DNA of 64,000 nt from Cyprinodon diabolis (lineage: Eukaryota > Chordata > Actinopteri > Cyprinodontiformes > Cyprinodontidae): NCBI GenBank assembly GCA_030533445.1, contig CM060081.1, positions 2,065,315 to 2,129,314 on the forward strand. The letters run 5' to 3'. The first letter of the stretch is position 1, and every line of letters starts with the position of its first letter. Below the pieces are notes generated by a model. It saw only the letters and a list, made by a program, of their open reading frames with translations, was not told the DNA's origin and made no database searches. This document shows positions 38,893 through 50,389 of the stretch, piece by piece. Made by a program: the position numbers and the translations under genes.

Positions 38893-41300
38893 CTGCAAGT
38901 ACAGACACATTGCTCATTGGAAACGTGGCTTCTTTTTATCGCATATGGTTTTCTATTTCTCTATATTCATCTTGGTTTTTAGATGCAGAACAGTCCTTAT
39001 CTATGAACTACAGAGTTTAGTTAAAATTCTGCACCAAAAGTGCAAAAATCTTAAATTATCCAGCAAAGTTGAGCTTTTTTTCTTCGGGGCATTTTGAATC
39101 GAAATTCAGATTCAGGGAAACGGAAACATTTGACTTGTTTACATGCATCGTTTCTGTGCCTCCTTCCAAATAAACCCTCAGCATCAGCCTCTGTGGTGAC
39201 TCACCTCATGGCCCGGCTGAGTTTCTCGTATGTCATGCTGGTGTTCTTCTTCTTCTGACCCCACATCTGAGCGACGGCCTCGGACTTGAGGAATTTGAAC
39301 ACACCCTCTCGACGATCTTCCCACTTCATCAGGCCCTGGTTCTTCTCCGGATGGATGAGGATGTCCCTGATGAACTCCCATAGGTGGGTACCACGGGGTG
39401 CTGCCAAGATGTGAAGAACAACAAGCTGAGCTTCTAGGTGCACTAAATGTTTGCTGAACATGCGATGCAAAATGACGGCATGTCGGTTGGGCTGCTTACC
39501 ATGTTTGATTTTCTTTGGGTTGTCATAAATGGTGCTGCTGTTCTCCCGGTTGATTTTAGGGGGCCGCCCTCGGGGCCTCTTCTTGCGACATTCTCCGTCC
39601 TCCGTCTTAATGTGGATCTCTGTCAACACAGTCATTCATTATCGCAACGAACCTCGACTCTACGGCCGGCAGCAGAATGGCAAAGCAAACAAAGACTCAC
39701 TTGACACTGGGTACGGGAACTCTGGGTCCGATTCGCTGGTGCTGGACTCTGGTGAGCTCATGAACCCAAACATGCCACCTGAACACAGATCATACATGTT
39801 TAAGGGAAGACGTCCTGATAAGAAACTTGACCAGGATGATGATAGAATACTCACTGTTGGCTGAAGAGCTGCTCTCACTGTCAGAAGGATTATCGGAGAG
39901 GTAACCGGTCTCATCCAGCGGCGTCATGGTCTCCATGGTCAGTCTATTAAGATCATAACCACTCCAGTAGTCAAAGTCTCTCCTGCTCTCAGCTTCATCG
40001 TCTGTGGTGAATAGATGTGTTATTCCAGAGTCATTCTGGCAATACAGACGTATGCTGCTTCTATAGATCACTTTTAATCTGTACCATGGCCGATTCGGAG
40101 AGAGGTCAGCAAAGGGAAGTTCAACTTGTCCAAGAAGTTATCCAGAAGTTGGCACGTCTCACTGAGTTCTGGTCCTGGGAGGTTCTGTAGCTCTGGAGAG
40201 GTAGAAGAATTGGTTAGCTTTCTACCATCACTTAAGACATTTGTCTGTTTGATCAAATTAGCTAAACGGCTGGGTTTCAGTTTACCATGTTCAGTCTTGT
40301 ATTCTTCCAAGCTTTGGTGAAGATGTGGACCAAGCTGTGGGCCAAAGGTTCTCGTCATCTCCTCCTGGTTCATACGGCAGAGGGAGAGGCCGTCCATGGA
40401 GCAGAAAGCCAGGCTCAGCGTGCTGGCATCAAACTTGGTGTTCTCCACATGGTCACTGATCCACTCAAGAACGTGCTCTGCCGTCCAGTAATGAGGGCTC
40501 ATCTGTTTGTACCACTGACCTGAGGAGTGAGAGACATTTAGCTCCTCAGATTATTCAAAATAATCTCCTAGTTGGTCTGGATCTCTGATGCAAGTTTTAT
40601 TTTGTTTCTGTTCCTCTTTGTCTAACTACATAAACTCTGTTTGCAACATCTCTACATTCTCTAGTGTTTGTGTCATGAAACATTACAAGACCCAAACAAC
40701 ACCTTGTTTGGGGGTCAGACAAGGTCAGACAAACATAGCCAGCCCAGTTAATGGAGCAGGAGGTCAGAGCATTTCCCCCCTTCCAGCGCGGACTAAAGTT
40801 AACCATTGACAGCCTGGTAAATCATTGGCTCAATTGGGTCAAAGATAAGTGAGCTTCGGGTTCGGTTCAAATGAAGGGACTGTGTTGTTCATGTATGATA
40901 AGGGAAGTATATTACTGGTGTCCCAAAGATTTTGGATTTGAAGGTAAACCGGAGCTGCAGGGCTAAGAAGCCAAACATTTCTGAAAACATCTTATTTGAT
41001 TGGAAGAAACCTCGCTTCCATCATATCAGTCTAAGAGGAAGCTTATCATATCATATATGGTTACATCATATATTTATGTATGAGTTTTGGGGCTAATCTG
41101 GAGATCCAACACTCAGCAGGAAATGGTCAACCATTGCTGCTCTAAGCAATCCTCTCACCTCTGGTGTTGTAGCTCCTGCTCTCCAGAGTGTTGAGGTTGG
41201 GCGGCGCATGGAGCTGCTGTTGTGGGATGTCAGGTAAGCCGGTCTGATACATGGTCAGGTTGGCATGAGTCAAGATGCTGCTGAGGCACGGTGACGACAT
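38781..41300 (-). CDS. elf3: ETS transcription factor Elf3 (gene span, eight coding exons)
   Basis: Epithelium-specific ETS-family activator that binds GGAA sites in the nucleus. Coding exons in order: 41300-41159, 40519-40286, 40192-40085, 40001-39855, 39778-39701, 39619-39500, 39400-39205 and 38892-38781. All join in phase to 378 residues (human ELF3 has 371). Domains: PNT/SAM at about residues 48-125; an acidic, serine-rich activation region at about 165-235; an AT-hook ([11 protein letters not shown]) at about 250; ETS DNA-binding domain from PRGTHLWEF to the KFGKNSSGW end. The AT-hook plus PNT plus the [12 protein letters not shown] junction identify Elf3, not Ehf or Elf5. Splice sites are all GT-AG. 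Confidence 0.95.
39205..39400 (-). CDS. elf3: elf3 exon, ETS N-terminal half
   Basis: 196 nt, acceptor CATCTTGGCAG, donor GTGAGT. Encodes [20 protein letters not shown], then [20 protein letters not shown] and [20 protein letters not shown]: helices 1 to 3 of the winged helix. Confidence 0.96.
39500..39619 (-). CDS. elf3: elf3 exon, AT-hook
   Basis: 120 nt. Encodes [20 protein letters not shown] then [19 protein letters not shown]. The [11 protein letters not shown] core is a classic minor-groove AT-hook and nuclear localisation signal. Acceptor TGTTGACAG, donor GTAAGC. Confidence 0.93.
39701..39778 (-). CDS. elf3: elf3 exon, linker
   Basis: 78 nt, encoding [20 protein letters not shown] then PYPVS. 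Acceptor CTGTGTTCAG, donor GTGAGT. Low complexity, phase 1 on both sides. Confidence 0.85.
39855..40001 (-). CDS. elf3: elf3 exon, acidic serine-rich region
   Basis: 147 nt. Encodes [20 protein letters not shown], then [20 protein letters not shown]: the transactivation and serine-rich part of Elf3. Acceptor TTCACCACAG, donor GTGAGT. Confidence 0.88.
40085..40192 (-). CDS. elf3: elf3 exon after the PNT domain
   Basis: 108 nt. Encodes [20 protein letters not shown] then [15 protein letters not shown]. Acceptor CTACCTCTCCAG. The donor GTACAG is weak, but its phase fits the next exon. The 93-bp intron upstream is open in frame, so intron retention would add 31 residues without a stop. Confidence 0.8.
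40286..40519 (-). CDS. elf3: elf3 exon, PNT domain
   Basis: 234 nt. Encodes [60 protein letters not shown] and a final helix ending EYKTEH. This is the pointed (SAM-like) domain. Acceptor TCACTCCTCAG, donor GTAAAC. Confidence 0.95.
41159..41300 (-). CDS. elf3: elf3 first coding exon
   Basis: 142 nt. The ATG lies 7 nt inside the exon (acceptor TGTCTGTCAG at 41308), so at least one non-coding exon lies upstream. Encodes [40 protein letters not shown] and SRSYNTR. Confidence 0.92.
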
Positions 41301-41309
41301 CGATTCGCT

Positions 41310-42500
41310 GACAGACAGAAAGGTTACACATCAGCAAAGGTTCAAAGAAAGGGATTTCAAAGAGTTTAGCATCTTAAATCCTGCTCTATCAAATGTTTTG
41401 ATAAAATTATTTACCTGTTACAGCCGAATAAAATCCTCAAAAATGATCCAAAACAATCGTTGTTTTAAGTTGTAGTCTCCTCTGTCTCCTTCCCTGTCTG
41501 TTCGTTGTTACGTCTCGTTCCCAAAGGCAACAAAGTAGCTTCTTTTGGAAATCAACATGTTTTATATCCAAAGGGGAAGGGAGAGGTACATTCAGGGGAA
41601 TTCCACCTGAAGGTAGCCACACCTCCATCCCTCCTCCACTTTCCTGGGAACTCAATAAAAATAAAAAAAACCAACCTGTCCTGTTTTTCTTTCCAAGCTT
41701 CACTGTCTCTCACCCATCATCACTAAAGATTAGATTAAACTTCTCGTTCAACAGATTTAGTTTCTGTAAATTGATCTTTTTGGCCTAACTGCAATCCTTT
41801 AACTCAACCATAAGCAGCAGTGCTGGAATGAAATGTTATCTCTGGCGCTTTATCGCAAATCATTTCCATTTTTACAGTCAAGAAGCTTTCTATGTCTGAT
41901 GTCATTTACTGTTTTCATAATGTAGATGAACTTTGTCCGTTTATGGTCCTTTTTCTTTAACCATGACTTGAACCTCTAAAATTTGACAGTAGAAAACAGC
42001 GAACAGATGAGCATGTGGGCAGGTAGTTTTATCAGCCAGGTGTGTGCAGAGAGATAAGGGAACTCTACCAAGACTGTCTTCTGTTCTGTCTTGTTCACTT
42101 ACCTCCTGGGGTTTCAGACAGGTCCAATTATACCTGCTTATTGTTGCAGGTGGCATGAACCGACTTCAGTTACATAAATGCAAACACCCACACACACACA
42201 TGCACACACATGCACCAAGGATGGGTATAGAGTGCACAGACTCTTATTTGACTTTTTGTTTCACTCTCTATGGCATGCTTGCATCTTTGCAAGGTGGGGG
42301 TAGAATCGCTGGTGGTCACGCCATTATGTAGACTTTCCATCTCTGAAGAAATGCAGTATTAGAGTGAGAATGTTATAATAAACCTGCCAGTTAATATATA
42401 CCATAAAACTAAAGGCTGTATCCTGCAAACTGGTGTGCATTTAACCCCAGAAATAATTTAGACGTTGGTTTTTAGGCTAAATGTGGTCGTTACGTCATAG
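41310..42500. other. elf3 upstream region, no exon placed
   Basis: Should contain the 5' non-coding exon and promoter of elf3, but I cannot place them from sequence alone. There is a CA-rich microsatellite at about 42187-42220. Confidence 0.4.
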
Positions 42501-42501
42501 T

Positions 42502-43118
42502 CAGAGGTTTCAAAAGTATTCATATCTATTACTACAGTAGAAGTATAAATCCTACTGTTAAAAAACACTTTAGTAGAAGTTAGAGGATCAGCCTAAGCTT
42601 TTGTACTCCAGTAAATGTGTAAAACTACCATTTTTAAAACTTCTTAATGTATAAAAGTAAAAGTAATGCAAGAAAATCTGTTAAGCCAGAAGCTTTATTG
42701 CTCTACCCTATTAAAGGAACATTTTTCTACAATTCTGGATGATTACTTGCTTAGACTTCATTTTCTTAGTTTTATAACTAATGGTAACAGTGTCACATTT
42801 AACATTGCATCATCTGGAAAAACGATCTATTTTGGTTTGTGGTGAGCAACAAGTTGGGCCAGCACCGAGTCCAACCACAAAGAAATAAATTATCTGGATG
42901 AAACAAATTATTCTGATGGTTTTTATTTTCTTTAAATACCAACAGGCCATAATAAAAATGAGCGTAAATTAAACAAAACTAAAAAGTCTATTTTGAAAAT
43001 GTGCGGAGTAGAAGGAAAAAGTTGTCTATGAATAATTACTCCAGTAAAGTATAAGTAACCAACATTTCTACTGAAGTAAGTTAATTATATATTTGTACTT
43101 TATTTCTTTACGCCTCTG
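42502..43118. mobile_element. hAT-like MITE (CAGAGG ends)
   Basis: Ends CAGAGG and CCTCTG. Flanks GTCATAGT and GTCATCGA agree in the first five and one further position, a decayed 8-bp duplication. Interior words such as ACTCCAGTAAA and AAAAGTAAAAGTAA are typical of this common fish repeat. Non-coding. Confidence 0.6.
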
Positions 43119-43190
43119 GTCATCGATTTGATTTGATCCAAAAAGCACTGTTGAAAATTGGGCTGTTTGATCTGATTTGGTCCCACTTTG

Positions 43191-44076
43191 TGTCAGGATC
43201 CCACTTTTTGTGTTTGTCTGTTTGTCTTGTATTTTGTGTTTCTCCCTTCCACCACCAGGAGGCGCCTGGCTCCGGTTCGCCTCCTCACACACCTGCGGAC
43301 GGTTACCTCATCACCGGACTGCTCTTAAGCTGCTGGTTGCCACTTCTTCGACGCCAGAATGTTTGCCAGTTTGGGGTACTCTAGTCAAGCCTTGTTTTAT
43401 TCTGAGTCTAATCTGAGTTTTTGCATTTTGAGTTTTTGTCCTCTAGCCAAGCTGAGATCACATTGAATTTAACTGAGCGCTTGTTTCTCCCTGAATCTCA
43501 ACTTTGTTTGTTCTTTGCCTTTCGGCAGGAAGCCTTCCTGCAAACTGGACCTTTTCGGACCGCCTCCTCCCAAGTGGGATCAGCTGAGTCTTACACTGAG
43601 CGACGGATTCCAAACTGGAGGTCTGGATCCAGCCACCTTTGAGCACGCTGAGATCACTCTCTGTGTAAGGAAATCATCTTCACCACGACCGTTCAAGTAC
43701 CACAGGAAAACTGAGTTGCAACCAGCGTCTGCATCATTCCTCACCGTCCGAGTTCTGGGTAAACCCTGTTCCGCCCTCCACCGAATCAGACAAACTCTGG
43801 AAGACCAACACACAGACTGGAGTCTACGTGTCTCTTCTTCTCAGGAAACGTGAGTGGCAACAAATCCTCTCCTTCAAGATTAACAACTCCAATTTCCCAC
43901 TGAGCTTGAATCTAACAGTCTGTCTTCCCCTCGTCTTCCAGTTCCCAGCCGAGCAGAGTTCGGAGGAACTCTGCACCTAACTAAATACTCTTCAATAAAA
44001 CCCGTTGAACTTTTACTCTGTCTCTCTCTGTTTGGCTTCACTGCATGTGGGTCCGAGCCTTAGAAAAATCATGACA
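43191..44076 (+). mobile_element. Solo LTR (type 3), copy 1
   Basis: Starts TGTCAGGATC and ends ATCATGACA, with a perfect 5-bp duplication CTTTG at 43186-43190 and 44077-44081. An AATAAA lies at about 43993. The family shares the words CACCAGGAGGCGCCTGG and GTTCCGCCCTCCACCGAATC with 52955-53724 and the inverse of 57965-58752. Open frames inside are not genes. Confidence 0.85.
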
Positions 44077-44081
44077 CTTTG

Positions 44082-45385
44082 ATCCAATAATAGATGTTAA
44101 AAAGACGTTAAAAACCCAGTTTTCAACATCTTTTCATCAATCTGAAACGTATGGCTTTTCTACATTCACTTTTTAACCAAATGTACGTAAACCATGTCGT
44201 CCCTTAAATGTCTTTTCTATTTTTGCTCGGTGGCAAAATACTACACATAAGGTTTTCTATTTAATCCGGTCTGCAGTGATGAAACATCTTCTAAAGAAAA
44301 AAACAAACTACATTAAATAATATTCAGTCCATTTCTTGCTTTTTTATTAAGATATTTACCCCTTATGGTAAAAGAAACAATCCATTGAATGCTTTTCAGT
44401 CCCGCTTTAGACCAAGACAATGTATTTAAAAGTGTTTTATCAGTGATGGTCACATGCTTGATCATCAGTCTGCTACCGTCAGCTGATTCAGATCTTATTT
44501 TGCAGAGAGGGATTGCTTTCAGTGTTAAGCGTAATGAAGGGGTTAGTAAGGGCATTATACAGAGTAATTAAAACAATTCTATCATTATGTGAATAGCAAT
44601 ATAACATGGCACATTGCTGCTGTTTCCCATGCAGGGGGGGAGCAGGGGTGCAGAGGTATGGGGATACTCGATGCTGATTGGCTGAGGAGGTGAAAGGTGG
44701 GTGGAGGTTTGTGATGCAAACACACTGAGACCAACAACAGGAGAACCATGCGAGGCGATGGCAGAGAGAGACGTGCACATTCAGGACAGCATTCCTTATC
44801 TGCAGGCATGGATGCTGTTTTACCTCGCGTGGAGTCCCTGGACCTGTGATTGGCCCAGGAATAAAGACCTATCTACGCCAGCAACACGCAGCTCTTATCT
44901 AAAGAGGCATGTGGAGTCTTTTCACCCATCCAAAACTCCGAGTTACAGCTGCTTTTTCAATAAATTCTGCTTGACTCCTTCGGTGCTATACTGACAATAT
45001 AAACTGGGTAATAATGGAAGTATAAGTCTAAGTGGTTAAAAAAGCCTGTTATCACCAGTAATAGAAACTGTTTGTTTGGTGGCGGAGGGGTGCAAACATG
45101 CTGCAAATAAATAAATGTACTTTAAATTCAAAAAGTACTTCAAGCTTTTGTGCAACATAGATATATTTATTAAATATCTTATTTAATCAAATATTATTCA
45201 GTCATATATAGTTTATGAACACACTCCTTACTGGCTATGTGTAAGAACAACAAATGAAAGAGTGAATCAAGCTCAAATCATGTTTAAACAGTTAATTCTG
45301 CACATACACGCAATAAATTCACCACAACTTCCTTTCAAAATATAAGAGTTTATTAACAAAAATCATTCAGCTCCAAGTCAAACAT
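44082..45385. other. No gene seen
   Basis: No exon or complete element recognised. A G run near 44635. Confidence 0.4.
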
Positions 45386-45883
45386 TGTCATAATCTTGGT
45401 TCTGTTAAGTTTTCTTTTGACTATTTAGTTTTACTTTGCTCCATGTTTTATAGTTTTATTGGTTTAATTCTTATTTTGTTGTGTTTTCTGGTTATTTTCA
45501 GGTTTTTATTTGTTGCTCTCTGCTGCCCTCTTGTGTTCTCCTTTTTCCCTAGCTCCTTTCCTGTCTGCTCTGTTCACACCTGCTCTCAATCTGCTCGTTA
45601 GTCCCTTCTTTGTTCTGTCTCCCAGAAATACACTTTTTGTGCAGTTCCTCAGTGCTGGTTCCTCGTCTAACTTCCTCCAACTCCGTCTCACTGTGTCTAC
45701 CTCGTTGCGATTGTTTCCCCCTGAAGTCTCCTTGGTTTCTGGTTTGTTTGACTTTTTTCATGTTTGATTTTTTGGATTCCGGCCTCAGTTGTTTAATTTA
45801 AGCGTTCATTAAATCCACAAGAAACTCACCTCTGCCTCCCTGCCTCTGCATTTGGGTCCTCAAACCACAACCAAATCCTGACA
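45386..45883 (+). mobile_element. LTR-like element, no duplication found
   Basis: Starts TGTCATAATC and ends AATCCTGACA, with the same TGTCA...TGACA ends, pyrimidine-rich body and GCATTTGGGTCCTCAAACC word as related fish elements. The flanks do not match, so limits and type are uncertain. Confidence 0.45.
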
Positions 45884-46510
45884 CCCTCTTTGACCAAACT
45901 AGTGGCGAATAGATATGAGGATTCCGTTGAATGACTTTTGGTTATGATTTGGCAATGGAAATGTAATGAGCACATGAGAAAACACATGAACGTGTTTTAT
46001 CAGTGTTTAAACTCTTGGTGAACTAAAGCTTGTTATAGCTTATAAAGAAAACAGCTCAAAATCCGTAAACACATGAAATGATCAAAATCATCAAGAGACA
46101 TATTGTTTAACTAGAATCTATCCCTAAATGTCCCAGACCTGACATCTCTCCTCATGTCCGTTTTGGAGAGTTTGAGTTTCCTCCTGCACTTAGCAGCTTA
46201 GCATGGCAGGCTCACAAAAAGGGGGGTTTCTGTGTCCCACATGCTTCACTCCAAGGGAAAGGCTTCTTAGGAGGCTTTCCCCTCCAGTCCCGCTCTGTGT
46301 CTTCTGAAACTCAGAGAAATGTGTTGCAAAGGTTCTGTTTGGCTCTGAAGTGTCAGAACTTCACGACTTACAGTAGCATCCATTCATAAAGGCCCTCCCC
46401 AGCCAAACGCTAGCTACAGGAATAACCCCCTCTTGCATATTTTTTTACTCTGACTCCACCCTTTCACTGAATTACAGAGTCTGACCAGGAGATGACGCTT
46501 ATCTTTCGAA
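45884..46510. other. No gene seen
   Basis: Nothing recognised between the LTR-like element and the TTAA MITE. Confidence 0.4.
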
Positions 46511-46515
46511 CTTAA

Positions 46516-47137
46516 AGCTGCAGTCTGTAACATTTAGAAGAGAGCAGACTTCGACTGAAAATTTGAAGAAAAACAGGTTTCACGCCACTCCCCCACCCTC
46601 TCTGCTTCACTCATGCCCCACCTCCAAGCTCCACCCCTCTCACAGCATCTGCGCGGCTACCGCATGCCACCAGAAGCGTCCAAGCAGCGTACGTGGCATG
46701 GAGTGTGAACCGGTAAGAGCGATAACGCTCACCTCCAAGCAGCTAGATATAAGATGCTGGTTATACCGAAGTTTGCCGTGGAAGCAGTTGTCGCCAGGGG
46801 CAGTAAGGGCAGTTTCTCTTTCGCCGGTGGCTGTCGTTCCGCCATGACTTCCACGCGCGTCCTCCTGACTGCGGCAGCCGGGCGCTGTGGCAGGTTAAGC
46901 GGTGGGGGGGGGGGGGGAGCTGTGATTGACACTCCATCAGACGCTCCTCTGGCTGTGATTGGTTGTTTTGACTCGTCCCGAATTATTCTTTCCAGATTGA
47001 AATAGCCAGTAGGCGGGACCAATTGAAGCAGTTTTTTTTCACAGGTTACATATCACATGTACTGCTGTCTGGGCATAGGGACAGTTTTAGCCAATATGAC
47101 AAAAAAGTGATTTTTTTAAAACTTAAAGACTTCAGCT
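46516..47137. mobile_element. TTAA-flanked MITE (AGCTGCAGTC ends)
   Basis: Flanked by TTAA at 46512-46515 and 47138-47141. Terminal inverted repeats are AGCTGCAGTC on the left and, inverted, AGCTGAAGTC on the right. The core is CG-rich with a poly-G run near 46903-46917. Different from the AGGAATAG family but with the same target. Confidence 0.75.
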
Positions 47138-47240
47138 TTAATGTCCACAAATCATGACAGATAAAATATTTTTGTACAAAGTGCTGATGAAGATTCTCAG
47201 TCATCCAGGTCATAGTCATTCCGTAAAAATAATAAAAAAA

Positions 47241-47634
47241 ATCCACTGCACTTGGTTTTCAAGATTTGAAGACGTTTCTCCACCTCTCCAGGAAGCTTTC
47301 TCGATTCAAATGTCTGGATCCGCAGTGAGTTTGATACAGATATCACCAAACCCCCCAACCCATCACAGAGGAACTAGGGACCTACCCGCTCCAGCCGGTG
47401 AACAATACCTCCTTAACGACCGACTCTTAACAATCATAGACAGGTTCAGATATTACAGGCTAACGATGGAACTAAACGACCCATTCATCGGTTACCATTT
47501 GCATGTTTCCAAGCAATACAAGGCCTTGTCCATATAAGACTCAAACTCACTGCGGATCCAGACATTTGAATCGAGAAAGCTTCCTGGAGAGGTGGAGAAA
47601 CGTCTTCAAATCTTGAAAACCAAGTCCAGTGGAT
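47241..47634. repeat. Near-perfect inverted repeat, 94-bp arms (Penelope-related)
   Basis: 47241-47334 and 47541-47634 are inverse copies with one mismatch. The arms contain GAAGACGTTTCTCCACC and AGGAAGCTTTCTCGATTC, the same terminal words as the Penelope remnants. The 206-bp loop holds CAGGCTAACGATGG and CATTTGCATGTTTCCAAGC, also Penelope-related. Confidence 0.85.
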
Positions 47635-47639
47635 ATTTT

Positions 47640-48510
47640 TTTTGAATTTTTACGCAATTTTAGTACAAAGATTGAGGTTTAAAAAGGAATAGTAAGGGAC
47701 CTGCTAAGGAGCAGCCAAGGGCCCATCAAGGAAAGTGGGGAAATTTTGAATGGCTACTACTGTAGCCTTGGTCATTCTGTAGATCTGGGCCCTGTGGAGC
47801 AGGTTGGGGGAAGGTTAGCAGAAGCTTTGAGAGGGCAGCACTGTGGATCAGAACATCTCCCTCTACTCCAGTGAACATGTTAGGATCAAACATATGGGCC
47901 CTTAGTGTCCAAAATGATCATCATGGTTTATGGCCCAAACAAAGCACAAAAATGAACAAGCAAACAGAAGAATCCTTATTTGTGCCTTTGCCACAGGTTT
48001 CGTGATTGCAGCATATTTTGGTTTGGTGAGCTTCATTTTCTGTATTTATCTTTCGCAGAAGTTTTTTCTTTGCAAGTGTTTTGTGTTTCTGTCTAAATTC
48101 TATGTTTGCTAATCTCATTTATGGATTGGATATGCATTTGCACCCATTGAACACCATATATTTGATCCATTCTCATTTAATTAGCTTTAATATCAAGCAG
48201 ATGATGATAATTCCTTTGTTCCACCACACACATTAAGACGGTGTAGATTAGGGCACGATGATTTGATTAATATATTATTCCATCAGGAAGGTTACCCAGA
48301 TCCATCAAATAGGTGATAAAAAGATATGCATTGCATCTCTGCCCAATGACGTGTTAATTTGATAGTAGTACAGAGTTTCATATCCAGTGAGCTTTGTGCA
48401 GTTTGCTGCGCTCCCCTGTCTGCAGGGTGTGATTGACAGGTGGTTCCCCACAGGTGTCTTAGTGCCTCATTGTTGTACGAAGCATGAACCAGGAAGGAGG
48501 CCTCAGAGTG
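47640..48510. other. No gene seen
   Basis: No exon or mobile element recognised. Confidence 0.4.
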
Positions 48511-48515
48511 TAAAC

Positions 48516-48725
48516 CAGGGGTGGGCAATTCCATATCCTGGGGGCCGGTATCCTGCAACATTTAGATCCATCCTTGGTCCAACACACCTGAATCGAATGG
48601 GTGAGTTACCTCCTCAGCGTGACGTCCATTCCTCCAGAGTCCTCTCAATCATCTCATTCAGATGTGTCGAACCAAAAGCACATCTAAAAGTACCAGCCCT
48701 CAGGAACTGGAATTTTCCACCCCTG
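48516..48725. mobile_element. Short hAT MITE (CAGGGGTGGGCAA ends)
   Basis: The 210-bp element starts CAGGGGTGGGCAATTCC, and its inverse end is CAGGGGTGGAAAATTCC. GTGTAAA occurs on both sides, overlapping the ends. The pattern is that of a common vertebrate hAT MITE. Confidence 0.75.
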
Positions 48726-48825
48726 TGTAAATTTTTCCAGTGTGGGAACCAGACCAAGTATCAAGATTTTCTTAGTGTTTCTCCGGGTAAAGTCCGTCTT
48801 TAGCCCAACATTCATTCCTCCCTCA

Positions 48826-50160
48826 ATTCAATTAAATTCTATTCAGTTTATTTCTATAGCTTTCTATTCACAACACGTCATCTCAAGGCACTTTATAGTT
48901 CACCAGATCATCCATCCAAATTAATTCAAAGTTTTCTATCTAAGGAAAACCAGTTGATTGCATCGACTCATTGACTCTTCAGAAATCCCTCACACTAAGC
49001 ATGCTTGTAGCGACAGTGGAGAGGAAAAACTCCCTTTTAACAGGAAGAAACCTCCAGCAGAACCAGGCTCAGTGTGAGCGGCCATCTGCTGAGGCCCACT
49101 GGGGTTCAAGGAGACAGAAGCAGACGTAGAAAAAGCAGCATAGATACAAAAGGCAACTGTCAACCAGCTCCACAGGCGGCCCCGTCCAGGAAACACACAG
49201 CCAGGCAGACGAGCTCCGAGCCAGCTCCCATGTCAGAGGATGAAGAGAGCGCATCCAGTTAGTCAGAGAAACAGGACTACACTGGAAAACAGGCCAAGCT
49301 CCAACATCTAGAAACAAAGGTGTTGATGGCAGCAGCACAGCTGATATTTCTCTCCAGGATGGAGTCACAGCCAAACTGGAACAGACCAGATGAAGCTACT
49401 ATGAGAAAAAGCAGAGAGAGCAGAACGTTAGAGATTGAACTAACAGATTCTGCAGAGTGGGAGAATAGAGATAGAATGAAGCAGAATGATGAAAAAGGGG
49501 TCCCTATGTCCTCCAGCAGTCTAAGCCTATAGCAGCAGAACTATAGAGATAGATCAGGATAACCTGAGCCACTCTAACTAGAAGCTTTATCAAAAAGGAA
49601 AGTTTTAAGCCTAGCCTTAAAAGTAGACAGGGTGTCTGCCTCACGGACTGAAACTGGTAGTTGGTTCCACAGGAGAGGAGCCTGATAACTAAAAGATCTG
49701 CCTCCCATTCTACTTTTAGAAATTCTAGGAACCACTAGTAAACCTGCAGATTGAGAGCGAAGTGCTCTGTTAGGAACATAAGGAACAATCAGATCTCTGA
49801 TATCAGATGGAGCTTGGCCATTTAAGGCTTTATATGTGAGAAGGAGGATTTTAAATTCTATTCTGGATTTAACAGGAAGCCAATGAAGAGAAGCCAGGAT
49901 AGGAGAGATATGATCTCGCTTTTTCATTTTCATCAGAACTCTGGCTGCAGCGTTTTGGATCAGCTGAAGGCTTTTAACTACAGTTTGTGGACTTCCTGAT
50001 AGTAAAGAATTACAATAGTCCAGCCTTGAAGTAACAAATGCATGGACTAGTTTCTCAGCATCACCCCTGGACAGGAGATTTCTAATTTTTGCAATGTTCC
50101 TCAGATGAAAGAAGGAAATTCTAGAAACCTCTTTGAATTCAAAATAACACCAAGATTTTT
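48826..50160 (-). mobile_element. LINE (L2/CR1-like), 5'-truncated, with RT C-terminal frame
   Basis: The tail lies at the low end (AATTCAATTAAATTCTATTC), then the 3' UTR, then 49574-49933 open on the minus strand for the end of the ORF: ILASLHWLPVKSRIEFKILL, LRSQSAGLLVVPRISKSRMG and FSYQAPLLWNQLPVSVREAD, ending TFLFDKASS. It is about 97% identical to 63230-63588. The frame upstream breaks at 49933, and the homology ends near 50160-50200. Confidence 0.88.
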
Positions 50161-50389
50161 TACTTTATTATCTGAAATCAGTTTAATCCCATCCACTGAC
50201 GATCAGCATCTGTTTCAAAGACTCTGGGCGAAAGACTATAACTTCTGTTTTCCTTACCATGATAGCAAATACCAATCCCAACATTATTTAGTAAACCTTC
50301 AAGTGGTTCGTTTTCAGTTTCTTAAGAATGTATATGATCTGATTACAGGAGAGGGAGCAGGAATAAACTTACAAAGGTAGATGTACATC

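Noticed and set aside
39529..39864. Plus-strand frame of 111 residues
   Set aside because: Opposite strand of two elf3 exons and their intron; elf3 is certain on the minus strand.
43515..43853. Open frame of 112 residues (and the related one at 53176-53565)
   Set aside because: It lies wholly within solo LTRs of one family and is not kept between copies; no retroviral domain.
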